Shown: positions 1-7,140, counted from the stretch's first letter. The stretch is DNA of 32,683 nt from DATGWF01 sp035299585 (GCA_035299585.1 DATGWF010000035.1:1-32683); one strand, 5' to 3'. Numbers and translations are program-made. Notes: generated from the sequence alone by a model not told the origin.

Positions 1-269
1 CCGGCGGAGAAAAGACGCGCCTCGCGCTGGCCACCATCGTGGTGTCCGGCGCAAATGTCCTCTTGCTGGACGAACCCACCAACAACCTCGACCCAGCAAG
101 TCGCCTCGAGATTCTGGACGCTCTTGCTCACTTCGAGGGAGCTGTTGTCCTGGTGTCGCACGACCCGGGCGCGGTTGATGCGCTGAACCCGGAACGCGTA
201 CTCATCCTTCCGGACGGTGTCGAAGACCTCTGGAACGCGGAGTACCGCGAACTCATCGAACTCGCATAA
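1..269 (+). CDS. ABC-F family ATPase, C-terminal end (partial)
   Basis: Only the last part of this gene lies in the window; the reading frame is open from the first base. The visible protein begins with an ABC signature remnant (GGEKTRLALA), followed by Walker B LLLLDEP-type residues (VLLLDEPTNNLD) and the H-loop VSHD. The DEPTNNLD wording is characteristic of ABC-F proteins, soluble twin-ATPase proteins that act on the ribosome (translation factors such as EttA, or antibiotic-resistance target protectors) rather than in transport. The protein ends soon after the second ATPase domain, with no long C-terminal extension. Which ABC-F subfamily it is cannot be told from this fragment. It converges on the SURF1 gene across a 340-bp gap. 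Confidence 0.85.
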   Translation, partial: GGEKTRLALATIVVSGANVLLLDEPTNNLDPASRLEILDALAHFEGAVVLVSHDPGAVDALNPERVLILPDGVEDLWNAEYRELIELA

Positions 270-307
270 AGTGCAAGATTTGCGCACTGTCCGGTCTGCA
301 TCCGGAC
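270..307. terminator. Tandem stem-loops after ABC-F gene
   Basis: Two adjacent inverted repeats follow the stop codon directly: AGTGC at 270-274 with GCACT at 284-288, and a perfect GTCCGG/CCGGAC pair at 289-294 and 302-307 with a 7-base loop. There is no U tract, so termination is only inferred from position. Confidence 0.4.
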
Positions 308-393
308 TGCGGCGCCTCAATCACCCCCGAGTGGGAAAAAATGTGTGCATATCGGGCGAGCCGCTTTCGAAAAGTGACAAAGACTGACTTCGA

Positions 394-486
394 GTGAAAC
401 GCGCCGGTTGAGGGCCCCGAACCTCCTTCGGAAGGTTTCACCCGGTGGGTGCTCCAGCGCCGCCCCCGCCCGCTGGGGCGCCCACC
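394..486 (+). other. Strongly structured intergenic element (possible 3' UTR terminator or small RNA)
   Basis: Three nested or adjacent inverted repeats are visible. GTGAAAC (394-400) pairs with GTTTCAC (435-441) and encloses a second hairpin formed by AACCTCC (420-426) and GGAAGGTT (430-437, one bulged A). Next comes a 16-bp stem formed by 444-459 and 471-486 around an 11-base C-rich loop. That stem is fully paired only in the plus-strand RNA, where two U-G wobbles replace what would be A-C mismatches on the other strand. No U run follows. It could be a factor-dependent terminator of the ABC-F transcript or an independent structured RNA; no known RNA family was recognised. Confidence 0.4.
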
Positions 487-609
487 GCTCGGGGAGTCAT
501 CCCGCTGGGCTACATCGTCTGTTCCTCAGTGCTGTCGATACCTCCAGACGGAGCGGCCAATCGGCGCACGCCGGACCAGTGTGCCTCGCCGATCGAGAGG
601 CCGCCTCCG

Positions 610-1560
610 TCAGCGTGGTCCGGAGCGCTGGGCCTCTCCATCGATGAGGGCGTCTTCGAGTTCGGTGTCACTCGCGTGGCCCGCTCCACTCCGTCGAAAC
701 CGACCACCCGCACCGGCAACACCGTATCGCTTGCTCAGTCGAGCAGCTGTGCTCGCAGTCTGTCCGGCCTGTTCTGGCTGCTGGCTGTCCGTCGCAGGGC
801 CGGGAAGGTCAGCAACGGCATCCGCTGCATCGCTCAAACGATTTCTGCGCTCATTCCGTGCCGACCACACGTAACCCGTTGCCGCAATTCCGACGAAGAC
901 ATACCACTGGAAGGCATAGGAAAGATGCGGCCCCTCGTCGGGAACGGGGCGCGCCGGCGCAAACGGGGCGGTTCCACCCTCTGGCGCGACCAATTGTCCA
1001 TATGCTCCCGTGTACGAGGGCATGCCCGTGCGCTCGGCAAGCGCGGGGGCATTGATAGAGCCGACCGCCCCAGCCGAGTCGTCACGTCCGTTCACGCGCG
1101 GTTCGCTCGCGCGCAGGCGCACCTCAATGGTCGTCGCACCCGAGTCGACGGGCCTATAGTCCGCAGCAGTGTTGGCGTTCGAGCCGGCAGGCACGCAGCC
1201 GCGGTCAACGAACACGAGCGGACCCGACGTCAGTTCGAAGGGCGTGACGACGTTGTACCCGGCGGCCCCGGCACACGGACGGTTTCGAACGAGCACCTCG
1301 AGATCCGGTCGGTAGCTGCCCGTGAGCTCAACGGGACGCCACTTGTCTGCCTCGCGATAGCTCGATAGGCCGGGAAGAAGCGCATCAATCGATACCGGAA
1401 CGGCATCGTAGTTGGCGAGTACGCGGGCAATCTCGGCCCGCGCCTCAGCGCGGCGTGCAAGCTGCCATTGCGCGAGAACGTGGCACAGCACCGCGAACAC
1501 GAGAAGCGCGACAATCGCGGTGATCCACCTACGCTCCCACAGGAAGCGATACCCACTCAT
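610..1560 (-). CDS. SURF1 family cytochrome oxidase assembly protein
   Basis: A 316-residue SURF1/Shy1 family protein, a membrane factor that helps assemble the aa3-type cytochrome c oxidase, probably at the heme insertion step. The architecture fits: an N-terminal membrane segment at about 11-30 running into QWQLARR (31-37), a periplasmic domain, and the conserved GPHLSYAFQWY stretch (210-220) entering the second membrane segment (about 214-233). A long polar C-terminal tail ends with an acidic DTELEDAL stretch; similar acidic ends are known to me from actinobacterial SURF1 proteins. The ATG at 1560 is chosen because it gives an ATGA overlap with the upstream small gene and starts immediately before the membrane segment. 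It is the last gene of a three-gene leftward operon. Confidence 0.85.
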   Translation of the reverse strand: MSGYRFLWERRWITAIVALLVFAVLCHVLAQWQLARRAEARAEIARVLANYDAVPVSIDALLPGLSSYREADKWRPVELTGSYRPDLEVLVRNRPCAGAAGYNVVTPFELTSGPLVFVDRGCVPAGSNANTAADYRPVDSGATTIEVRLRASEPRVNGRDDSAGAVGSINAPALAERTGMPSYTGAYGQLVAPEGGTAPFAPARPVPDEGPHLSYAFQWYVFVGIAATGYVWSARNERRNRLSDAADAVADLPGPATDSQQPEQAGQTASTAARLSKRYGVAGAGGRFRRSGAGHASDTELEDALIDGEAQRSGPR

Positions 1561-1778
1561 GCGTGCTCCAGCGGAACCACGTCGATGAGGAAGTTTCGCG
1601 CGGCAACAAACTCGCGCAAGTAGTCGCAATGCTCCGCACAGGCGAGCCACACCTTGACACGCTCCTCGCCATGAATCCTCGGATTGCGCCAGCGCACCTG
1701 CCAGGCGCCAGTGGCCTCACAGCCCGCACGTGAGCAGGTCGGCTCGTGCGGACCGACCGCGTCAACCGTGCCGATCAC
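1557..1778 (-). CDS. Small Cys/His protein (putative zinc knuckle) between DUF3099 and SURF1 genes
   Basis: A 73-residue protein that I do not recognise as a named family. It contains C-x4-C near residues 15-20 and C-x2-H near residues 53-56 (CAEH), a spacing suited to binding one zinc ion, with no membrane segment or signal peptide. The GTG start at 1778 is supported by a GTGA overlap with the DUF3099 gene; the end overlaps the SURF1 ATG the same way (ATGA). The double overlap implies translational coupling of all three genes, so a link with respiratory enzyme assembly is a reasonable guess but only inferred from position. Confidence 0.7.
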   Translation of the reverse strand: MIGTVDAVGPHEPTCSRAGCEATGAWQVRWRNPRIHGEERVKVWLACAEHCDYLREFVAARNFLIDVVPLEHA

Positions 1779-2092
1779 GCGTCGTCTCGTTGCGGGGTCG
1801 GCGAGATCCACTCGTCGGCGGAAACCGACATGCGCGGCACCACGGCATTCGACACGACCTTCACCGATGAGGCATCGGGTCGTGACTGCACTTGGTTGGC
1901 GAGGATCACCGCGAAGTAGGGGAGAAAAATTGCGCCGAGCGCGCAGAGCACCAACCACGGGCCGGTGACAAACAGCATCGCGATGATGCAGACCATGCGA
2001 ATGGCCATCGAGATGGTGTACTTGCGCATGCGGGCTTTCCGCTCGTCGTCGGGGGAGAGCGGTAGCGAAGTGATCGACTGTGGCTTCGACAT
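1775..2092 (-). CDS. DUF3099 family membrane protein
   Basis: A 105-residue protein of the actinobacterial DUF3099 type, function unknown. A short polar N-terminus containing SPDDERKARMRKYT is followed by two closely spaced hydrophobic helices (about residues 29-45 and 48-66, separated by a short GPW turn) and a polar C-terminal tail, so it is a small two-pass inner-membrane protein. It is the first gene of the leftward operon with the zinc-knuckle protein and SURF1. A TAGACT -10 candidate lies 26 bases upstream of the ATG. The family name rests on my memory of the N-terminal motif and topology. Confidence 0.75.
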   Translation of the reverse strand: MSKPQSITSLPLSPDDERKARMRKYTISMAIRMVCIIAMLFVTGPWLVLCALGAIFLPYFAVILANQVQSRPDASSVKVVSNAVVPRMSVSADEWISPTPQRDDA

Positions 2093-2118
2093 ATTGGGAG
2101 CGCGCCGCGCGCAGTCCG

Positions 2119-2124
2119 AGTCTA
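2119..2124 (-). promoter_or_regulatory. -10 element candidate for the DUF3099-SURF1 operon
   Basis: TAGACT on the minus strand, 26 bases before the DUF3099 ATG, in the 87-bp divergent gap shared with fabG. No clear -35 element. Confidence 0.4.
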
Positions 2125-2148
2125 CGCTGTTCGAGTCGGTCGAGGTTC

Positions 2149-2154
2149 TATGCT
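2149..2154 (+). promoter_or_regulatory. -10 element candidate for fabG
   Basis: TATGCT lies 25 bases before the fabG ATG, and an AGAGG ribosome binding site sits in between (about 2168-2173). No clear -35 element. Confidence 0.4.
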
Positions 2155-2179
2155 GAGGTGAATCTCAGAGAGGAACCGC

Positions 2180-2884
2180 ATGTCTCGCGTTGCAGTTGTT
2201 ACCGGTGGAAATCGCGGAATTGGGTACGCCATCGCCGAAGAGCTCGTGCGTTCCGGATACGCCGTCGCCGTGACCGCCCGCTCCGGCGAAGGCCCCGCGG
2301 GCACACTCACCGTGCGCGCGGAAATGGGCGACGCAGCATCGATCGACGCGGCATTCACCGAGATTGAAAACCGCCTCGGCCCGATCGAGATTCTCGTCGC
2401 AAACGCCGGCATCACACGCGACACCCTCCTCCTGCGGATGAGCGAAGAAGATTTCACCGACGTCATCGACACCAACCTCACCGGCACGTTCCGCGTGGTC
2501 AAGCGAGGCATCAAGGGCATGCTCAAGGCGAAGCACGGCCGTATCGTGCTCATCTCGAGCGTCGTCGGTCTGTTCGGCTCTGCCGGCCAGGTCAACTACT
2601 CGTCCTCGAAGAGCGCGCTCGTGGGAATGGCACGATCGCTCACGCGAGAGCTCGGCAGCCGGAACATCACCACAAATGTGGTCGCTCCGGGATTCATCGA
2701 GACCGACATGACGGCCGAACTCCCCGAGGAAACCCAGGCCGAGTATCGCAAAAATATCCCGCTCGGGCGGTTTGCGACCCCGGCCGAAGTTGCCGGAGTG
2801 GTGCGCTGGCTCGTCGGCGACGACGCCGGATACATTTCGGGTGCCGTGATTCCAGTCGACGGTGGCCTCGGGATGGGCCACTAG
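2180..2884 (+). CDS. fabG: 3-oxoacyl-ACP reductase (FabG/MabA-like)
   Basis: A 234-residue classical short-chain dehydrogenase/reductase that most resembles FabG/MabA, the NADPH-dependent 3-oxoacyl-ACP reductase of type II fatty acid synthesis. Visible features are the cofactor motif TGGNRGIG (8-15), NAG (75-77), catalytic Asn99, Ser127, Tyr140 and Lys144 (Y-x3-K), and the end GGLGMGH that is typical of mycobacterial-type FabG1. Length matches the family. It is preceded by an AGAGG ribosome binding site and stands alone, divergent from DUF3099 and convergent with serB. SDR substrate assignment is never certain from sequence alone, but the C-terminus makes FabG the best call. Confidence 0.85.
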   Translation: MSRVAVVTGGNRGIGYAIAEELVRSGYAVAVTARSGEGPAGTLTVRAEMGDAASIDAAFTEIENRLGPIEILVANAGITRDTLLLRMSEEDFTDVIDTNLTGTFRVVKRGIKGMLKAKHGRIVLISSVVGLFGSAGQVNYSSSKSALVGMARSLTRELGSRNITTNVVAPGFIETDMTAELPEETQAEYRKNIPLGRFATPAEVAGVVRWLVGDDAGYISGAVIPVDGGLGMGH

Positions 2885-2909
2885 TTCTCGACCAATCGCA
2901 GCGCTGTGT

Positions 2910-2923
2910 GCGCCATCTGGCGC
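2910..2923. terminator. Weak bidirectional hairpin between fabG and serB
   Basis: GCGCC (2910-2914) and GGCGC (2919-2923) form a GC-only stem with a 4-base loop in the 38-bp convergent gap; the last base touches the serB stop codon. No U tract. Confidence 0.3.
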
Positions 2924-3549
2924 TAGCTGAGACCGAGCGCCGCAATCACCGTTGAAAGGTCTGGTTGGTCAATCGCGACATCGGCTTGCGCGCGGACGAT
3001 GGGCTTGGCGCAAAACGCGACTCCGAGATCGGCGGAGGCGAGCATCTTCAGATCGTTTGCCCCATCGCCAATCGCGACCGTTCTGCTGGACCCGAAAGCG
3101 CTTGACCATTCGGCGAGCGTCGTCGCCTTCATCGAGGCATCGACGACATCGCCGAGTACGCGCCCCGTGAAGCGATCCGCGTTGTGCTCGAGCCGATTCG
3201 CGCGCCAGACGTCGATACCGAGATCCTCGGCAATCGGGTCGAGAACCTCGTGAAATCCGCCAGACACGACCCCGACTCGTCCACCGCACGCGTGAACCGC
3301 CGCAATGAGCTCTCGTGCTCCGGGAGTGACGACCACGCGGGAACGCACGCGCACAGCGGCCGCAGTGTCGAGTCCCGCCAGCGTCGCGACCCGCTCCGCG
3401 AGACTCGAGCTGAAATCAAGGTCGCCGCGCATGGCCCGCTCGGTGATGTCGGCTACGAGTGCACGCGAACCGGCCTCGTCGGCGAGAAGCTCGATGACTT
3501 CGTTCTGGATGAGGGTCGAGTCCGCATCCAGCACCAGGAGAAGGCTCAC
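2923..3549 (-). CDS. serB: Phosphoserine phosphatase
   Basis: A 208-residue haloacid dehalogenase protein of the SerB type, hydrolysing O-phosphoserine to serine in the last step of serine synthesis. Motif I is LDADSTL, giving nucleophile Asp8 and acid/base Asp10 (an Ala replaces the usual Met between them). Motif II is VVSGGF near residue 94, Lys at about 141 and GDGANDLKM provides the magnesium-binding aspartates. It is the minimal catalytic form with no N-terminal ACT domains, unlike mycobacterial SerB2. The GTG start at 3549 overlaps the glgC stop by 4 bases (GTGA), so serB is translationally coupled to glgC. Confidence 0.88.
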   Translation of the reverse strand: MSLLLVLDADSTLIQNEVIELLADEAGSRALVADITERAMRGDLDFSSSLAERVATLAGLDTAAAVRVRSRVVVTPGARELIAAVHACGGRVGVVSGGFHEVLDPIAEDLGIDVWRANRLEHNADRFTGRVLGDVVDASMKATTLAEWSSAFGSSRTVAIGDGANDLKMLASADLGVAFCAKPIVRAQADVAIDQPDLSTVIAALGLS

Positions 3550-4790
3550 GATGCGGTAACCCGCTCGCCCTTACCGACCACCACGATCCCGGTGTCGGTC
3601 ACGACGAAGCCTCGTGCGCGATCGCGATCCAGGTCCACGCCGACCGTCGCACCGGCCTCGACGATGACGTCTTTGTCCAGGATGGCGCGCCGCACGGTGG
3701 CGCCAGCGTCGATGCGAACGCGGTCAAAGACGATGGCGTCTTGAACGTGCGCACCCGAGCCAATGAGCGACCACGGTCCGAGCACACTGCGCTCGATGTG
3801 CGCTCCCGAAATGACCGATCCGAGCGAGACGATGGAGTCAATCATGGTGCCGAGCGAACCGCGCGAATCGCGCGTGAACTTCGCCGGCGGCGAGTTGAGC
3901 AACTGGCTGAAGATGGGCCATTCGCGGTTGTAGAGGTTGAACACCGGGAGCACCGAAATGAGGTCCTGGTGGGCCTCAAAATAGCTCTCGATGGTTCCCA
4001 CGTCGCGCCAGTACGCGCGGTCACGGTCGGTCGAGCCCGGGACGACGTTGCGAATGAAGTCGTAGACCCCGGCACTTCCAGCGGCTACGAATGCCGGAAT
4101 GATGTCGCCGCCCATATCGTGGCTCGAAGCTGGGTTCGCTCCGTCTTCTTTGACCGCGTCGATGAGTGCGGACGCCGTGAAGATGTAATTGCCCATCGAG
4201 GCGAGGACTTCACCGGGGGAGTCGGGCAATCCGACCGGGTCGCTCGGCTTTTCGCGGAAGGCCGCAATCTTCTCCGGGTCGGCGGGATCGACCTCGATGA
4301 CGCCGAACTGATTGGCCAGGCTCATCGGTTGGCGAATCGCCGCAACCGTGACGTCGCGGCCCGAGGCCACGTGTGCGTCGAGCATCTGGCTGAAGTCCAT
4401 GCGGTACACGTGGTCCGCTCCGACCACGATGATGTAATCGGGTTGCTCATCGAAGACGAGGTTGAGGCTCTGCAGGATGGCGTCTGCCGATCCCGAGAAC
4501 CAGCGCTTGCCAAGCCGCTGCTGCGCCGGCACCGACGCCACATACGAGTTCAGCAGCGGAGACATCCGCCAGGTTTGCGAAACGTGACGGTCGAGCGAGT
4601 GCGATTTGTACTGGGTGAGCACAACCACCTGACGCAGGCCCGAGTTGATGAGGTTTGAAAGAGCGAAGTCGATGAGCCGGTATTGGCCGCCGAACGGCAC
4701 AGCCGGCTTTGCTCGGTCCTCGGTGAGCGGCATGAGCCGCTTCCCCTCACCACCCGCGAGGACAATTCCAAACACCTTTGGCGCCTTCAT
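3546..4790 (-). CDS. glgC: Glucose-1-phosphate adenylyltransferase (ADP-glucose pyrophosphorylase)
   Basis: A 414-residue GlgC that makes ADP-glucose from ATP and glucose-1-phosphate, the first committed step toward glycogen and maltose-1-phosphate. The N-terminal nucleotidyltransferase domain shows LAGGEGKRLMPLTEDRAKPA (11-30), GADHVYRMD (124-132) and FREKP. The C-terminal part (from about 290) is a left-handed beta-helix with repeated hexapeptides. Length equals that of other actinobacterial GlgC. It is divergent from glgA across 47 bp, the same arrangement as in mycobacteria, and coupled to serB downstream. A TATGGT -10 candidate only 6 bases before the ATG suggests a leaderless transcript. 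Confidence 0.95.
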   Translation of the reverse strand: MKAPKVFGIVLAGGEGKRLMPLTEDRAKPAVPFGGQYRLIDFALSNLINSGLRQVVVLTQYKSHSLDRHVSQTWRMSPLLNSYVASVPAQQRLGKRWFSGSADAILQSLNLVFDEQPDYIIVVGADHVYRMDFSQMLDAHVASGRDVTVAAIRQPMSLANQFGVIEVDPADPEKIAAFREKPSDPVGLPDSPGEVLASMGNYIFTASALIDAVKEDGANPASSHDMGGDIIPAFVAAGSAGVYDFIRNVVPGSTDRDRAYWRDVGTIESYFEAHQDLISVLPVFNLYNREWPIFSQLLNSPPAKFTRDSRGSLGTMIDSIVSLGSVISGAHIERSVLGPWSLIGSGAHVQDAIVFDRVRIDAGATVRRAILDKDVIVEAGATVGVDLDRDRARGFVVTDTGIVVVGKGERVTAS

Positions 4791-4796
4791 GGCTCA

Positions 4797-4802
4797 ACCA
4801 TA
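4797..4802 (-). promoter_or_regulatory. -10 candidate for leaderless glgC
   Basis: TATGGT on the minus strand ends 6 bases before the glgC ATG, the distance expected when transcription starts at the start codon. No ribosome binding site is present. Confidence 0.5.
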
Positions 4803-4825
4803 GTGCCCCGCGTATCGAACTGCGC

Positions 4826-4831
4826 TAGCGT
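4826..4831 (+). promoter_or_regulatory. -10 candidate for leaderless glgA
   Basis: TAGCGT ends 6 bases before the glgA ATG in the 47-bp divergent gap. There is no ribosome binding site, which fits a leaderless mRNA. Confidence 0.5.
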
Positions 4832-4837
4832 CGACGC

Positions 4838-6022
4838 ATGCGCGTTGACATCCTCACCAAGGAGTACCCGCCGCACATTTACGGCGGCGCAGGCGTCCAT
4901 GTGACCGAGTTGGTGAATGCCCTCCGGGCACATGTCGACGTGCGGGTCCGGTGCTTCGGTCCGGACCGGTCCGAGACCGGCGTTACCGGCTACGACATCC
5001 CGGGCGAGTTTGCTGACGCGAACGGGGCACTTCAGACGCTCGCAGTCGACTTGCGCATGGCCAACGACACGGCGGGAGCCGATGTCGTGCACAGCCACAC
5101 CTGGTATGCGAACGAAGCAGGACGATTGAGTCAGGAGCTTCACTCCATTCCTCATGTGCTCACCGCGCATTCGCTCGAGCCGCTCAGACCATGGAAGGCC
5201 GAGCAACTCGGCGGGGGGTATCGCATTTCGAGCGATATCGAGAAGCGTGCCGTCGAGTCCGCCGACCGCATCATCGCGGTGAGCAACGGTATGCGGGCCG
5301 ACATCATTCGGGCGTACCCGAACGTCGACCCCGAACGGGTCGTCACGATCCATAACGGGATTGATGTCGAAGCGTGGAAACCCACGGCCAACCCGGCCGT
5401 GCTCGAGCGCTACGGAATCGATGCCGCCCGGCCGTCTGTCATCTTCGTCGGGCGCATTACCCGCCAAAAGGGGCTGCCCTACCTGCTGCGCGCGCTGCGA
5501 GAACTTCCTCGCGAGGTGCAGGTCATTCTGTGCGCCGGCGCTCCGGACACGGCGGAGATTGCGGCGGAGGTCGCCGCGGGCGTCGAACTCCTTCAGGGAG
5601 AGCGGCCCGGTGTGGTGTGGATCCCAGAGCACCTACCCCGGCAGGAACTCTCGGCACTTTTGAGTGCCGCGACCGTGTTCGTGTGTCCTTCGATTTATGA
5701 GCCGCTCGGCATTGTGAACCTCGAGGCAATGGCGTGCGGCGTGCCGGTCGTTGGGACGGCAACCGGGGGAATCCCCGAAGTCGTCGTGCCCGGGCAAACC
5801 GGTTGGCTCGTTCCGATCGACCAGGCGGATGACGGTTCCGGTACGCCGACCGATCCGGACCGATTCGTCGCTGACCTCGCCGCCACGCTCACCGATGCCG
5901 TGTCGGACCAGGTACGCGCATCGAATTGGGGTCGAGCGGGCCGGGAACGCGCAACAACCCAGTTCTCGTGGCACACGATTGCGCAGCACACGCTCGCCGT
6001 GTACGAGGCAATCCGGCGCTAG
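4838..6022 (+). CDS. glgA: Actinobacterial glycogen synthase / alpha-maltose-1-phosphate synthase (GT4)
   Basis: A 394-residue GT-B glycosyltransferase of family GT4. The N-terminus MRVDILTKEYPPHIYGGAGVH contains the glycine-rich donor loop with Lys8; the C-terminal Rossmann domain has FVGRITRQKG (203-212; Arg206 and Lys211 for the phosphates) and the E-x7-E motif EPLGIVNLE (288-296). The sequence and its position divergent to glgC match mycobacterial Rv1212c, long called GlgA and later shown to make alpha-maltose-1-phosphate from ADP-glucose and glucose-1-phosphate (GlgM), feeding the GlgE pathway. Whether this protein acts as GlgM or elongates glucan directly cannot be decided here; glgE and glgB are not in the window. 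Confidence 0.9.
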   Translation: MRVDILTKEYPPHIYGGAGVHVTELVNALRAHVDVRVRCFGPDRSETGVTGYDIPGEFADANGALQTLAVDLRMANDTAGADVVHSHTWYANEAGRLSQELHSIPHVLTAHSLEPLRPWKAEQLGGGYRISSDIEKRAVESADRIIAVSNGMRADIIRAYPNVDPERVVTIHNGIDVEAWKPTANPAVLERYGIDAARPSVIFVGRITRQKGLPYLLRALRELPREVQVILCAGAPDTAEIAAEVAAGVELLQGERPGVVWIPEHLPRQELSALLSAATVFVCPSIYEPLGIVNLEAMACGVPVVGTATGGIPEVVVPGQTGWLVPIDQADDGSGTPTDPDRFVADLAATLTDAVSDQVRASNWGRAGRERATTQFSWHTIAQHTLAVYEAIRR

Positions 6023-6026
6023 CGAC

Positions 6027-6032
6027 TAGGCT
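6027..6032 (+). promoter_or_regulatory. -10 candidate for leaderless ABC ATPase gene
   Basis: TAGGCT ends 7 bases before the ATG at 6040, just after the glgA stop. No Shine-Dalgarno sequence lies between. Confidence 0.5.
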
Positions 6033-6039
6033 TCTGCCC

Positions 6040-6825
6040 ATGAGTGCTGCGGTGATTGACCTTCAGGATGTAACGGTTCTTCGAGATGAACGACCCATCC
6101 TCAATCACCTGTCCTGGCACGTCACGGCCGATCAACGCTGGGTCATCATGGGCCCGAACGGCGCCGGAAAGTCGACGCTGTTGCAAATCGCCTCGGCCTC
6201 GATGTTCCCCTCAACCGGCGTCGTTGAATTGCTTGACGAGCGGCTCGGCTCGGTCGACCTCACCGAACTGCGCCCGATGATCGGCTACGTCAGCTCGAGC
6301 ATGGCTCGCAAATTGCAGCGTGGCGAAACCGTGCTCGATACGGTGCTCACGGCCGCCTACGGGGTGACGGGCCGTTGGCACGAAGCGTACGACTCGCTCG
6401 ACGAGCGACGCGCACGTCGCGTTTTGAGCGAATGGAAGCTCGATGCACTTGCGGATCGTGCGTATGGTTCGTTGAGTGACGGCGAACAGAAGCGAGTGCA
6501 GATTGCCCGTGCCGTCATGACCGACCCGGAGCTGTTGCTCCTGGATGAGCCCGCAGTCAGCCTCGACCTTGGCGCTCGCGAGGAGTTCATCGGCCTCCTC
6601 GGTGGCTTCGCACAATCGCAGAGCTCACCCGCACTCGTTCTCGTCACCCACCACGTCGAAGAGATTCCGAACGGCTTCACCCACGCCATGTTGCTGCGCG
6701 AAGGCACCGTTGTCGCGAGTGGCGCCATCGACGAAGTGCTCACGAGCGCGAACGTGAGCGACACTTATGGCCTGACAATCGAGCTCGACCAGGCCGACGG
6801 TCGCTATCGCGCGCGAGCCCGCTAG
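6040..6825 (+). CDS. ABC-type ATP-binding protein, stand-alone
   Basis: A 261-residue single-domain ABC ATPase. Walker A is GPNGAGKST (38-46), the signature is LSDGE (145-149), Walker B is LLLLDE (165-170) followed by a D-loop, and the H-loop is THH (203-205). No permease or binding-protein gene is adjacent, and the protein looks like the YlmA/ModF-related cytosolic group often found alone. The substrate is unknown. The ATG at 6040 is chosen because the nucleotide-binding fold starts a few residues later and a TAGGCT -10 lies 7 bases upstream; longer in-frame starts would run inside glgA. Confidence 0.85.
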   Translation: MSAAVIDLQDVTVLRDERPILNHLSWHVTADQRWVIMGPNGAGKSTLLQIASASMFPSTGVVELLDERLGSVDLTELRPMIGYVSSSMARKLQRGETVLDTVLTAAYGVTGRWHEAYDSLDERRARRVLSEWKLDALADRAYGSLSDGEQKRVQIARAVMTDPELLLLDEPAVSLDLGAREEFIGLLGGFAQSQSSPALVLVTHHVEEIPNGFTHAMLLREGTVVASGAIDEVLTSANVSDTYGLTIELDQADGRYRARAR

Positions 6826-6831
6826 TTCTGC

Positions 6832-6837
6832 TAGGCT
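6832..6837 (+). promoter_or_regulatory. -10 candidate for rpmE2
   Basis: TAGGCT lies 51 bases before the rpmE2 start, giving a leader of about 44 bases. Confidence 0.4.
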
Positions 6838-6845
6838 TTCCCCTT

Positions 6846-6860
6846 GTGCGCGTGACGCAC
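6846..6860 (+). promoter_or_regulatory. 5' leader hairpin of rpmE2
   Basis: GTGCG (6846-6850) and CGCAC (6856-6860) form a 5-bp stem at the very start of the predicted leader. Ribosomal-protein leaders of this sort can mediate feedback control, but the stem is short, so this is tentative. No clear Zur operator was seen. Confidence 0.3.
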
Positions 6861-6888
6861 GCAGACGTTCAACATCAAGGATGACCCC

Positions 6889-7140
6889 ATGAAGGCTGAG
6901 ATTCACCCCGAGTACGCACCGGTCGTGTTCCACGATTTGGCATCGGGCAAGAGCTTCCTGACCCGCTCGACCCGCTCGAGCGCGAAGACCACCGTTTGGG
7001 AAGACGGCAACACCTACCCGGTGATTGACGTCGAAATCTCGGCTGAGTCGCACCCGTTCTACACCGGCAAGCAGCGCATTCTCGACTCCGCCGGTCGTGT
7101 TGAGAAGTTCAACCAGCGCTTCGCTGGCTTCGGCGCCTAA
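6889..7140 (+). CDS. rpmE2: 50S ribosomal protein L31 type B (zinc-independent)
   Basis: An 83-residue L31 of type B (YkgM/RpmE2). It begins MKAEIHPEYAPVVFHD, contains SHPFYTGKQR near residues 54-63 and ends with KFNQRF and a short Gly-rich tail. Length and the absence of the CxxC zinc pair separate it from the zinc-binding type A protein. In many bacteria type B copies replace the zinc form under zinc limitation; in some actinobacteria a type B protein is the main L31. No second L31 is in the window to compare. The gene is single and followed by a strong terminator. Confidence 0.95.
   Translation: MKAEIHPEYAPVVFHDLASGKSFLTRSTRSSAKTTVWEDGNTYPVIDVEISAESHPFYTGKQRILDSAGRVEKFNQRFAGFGA

Larger units (their letters stand above)
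270..609. other. Convergent intergenic gap with clustered hairpins, no convincing gene
   Basis: This 340-bp stretch lies between the converging ABC-F and SURF1 genes. It holds small stem-loops immediately after the ABC-F stop (270-307) and a denser structured patch at about 394-486, each listed separately. Bases 487-609 show nothing I can name. Reading frames that cross the gap have no homology I recognise, and a tiny frame at 341-397 (18 codons) is not convincing. The gap probably serves as the transcription end zone for both genes, but it is longer than needed for that. Confidence 0.6.

Noticed and set aside
341..397. Short frame of 18 codons in the gap after the ABC-F gene
   Set aside because: Weak ribosome binding site, no similarity I know and no downstream gene to control as a leader peptide.
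445..1368. 307-codon open frame on the plus strand across the SURF1 gene
   Set aside because: Antisense to a convincing SURF1 gene; no recognisable protein features.
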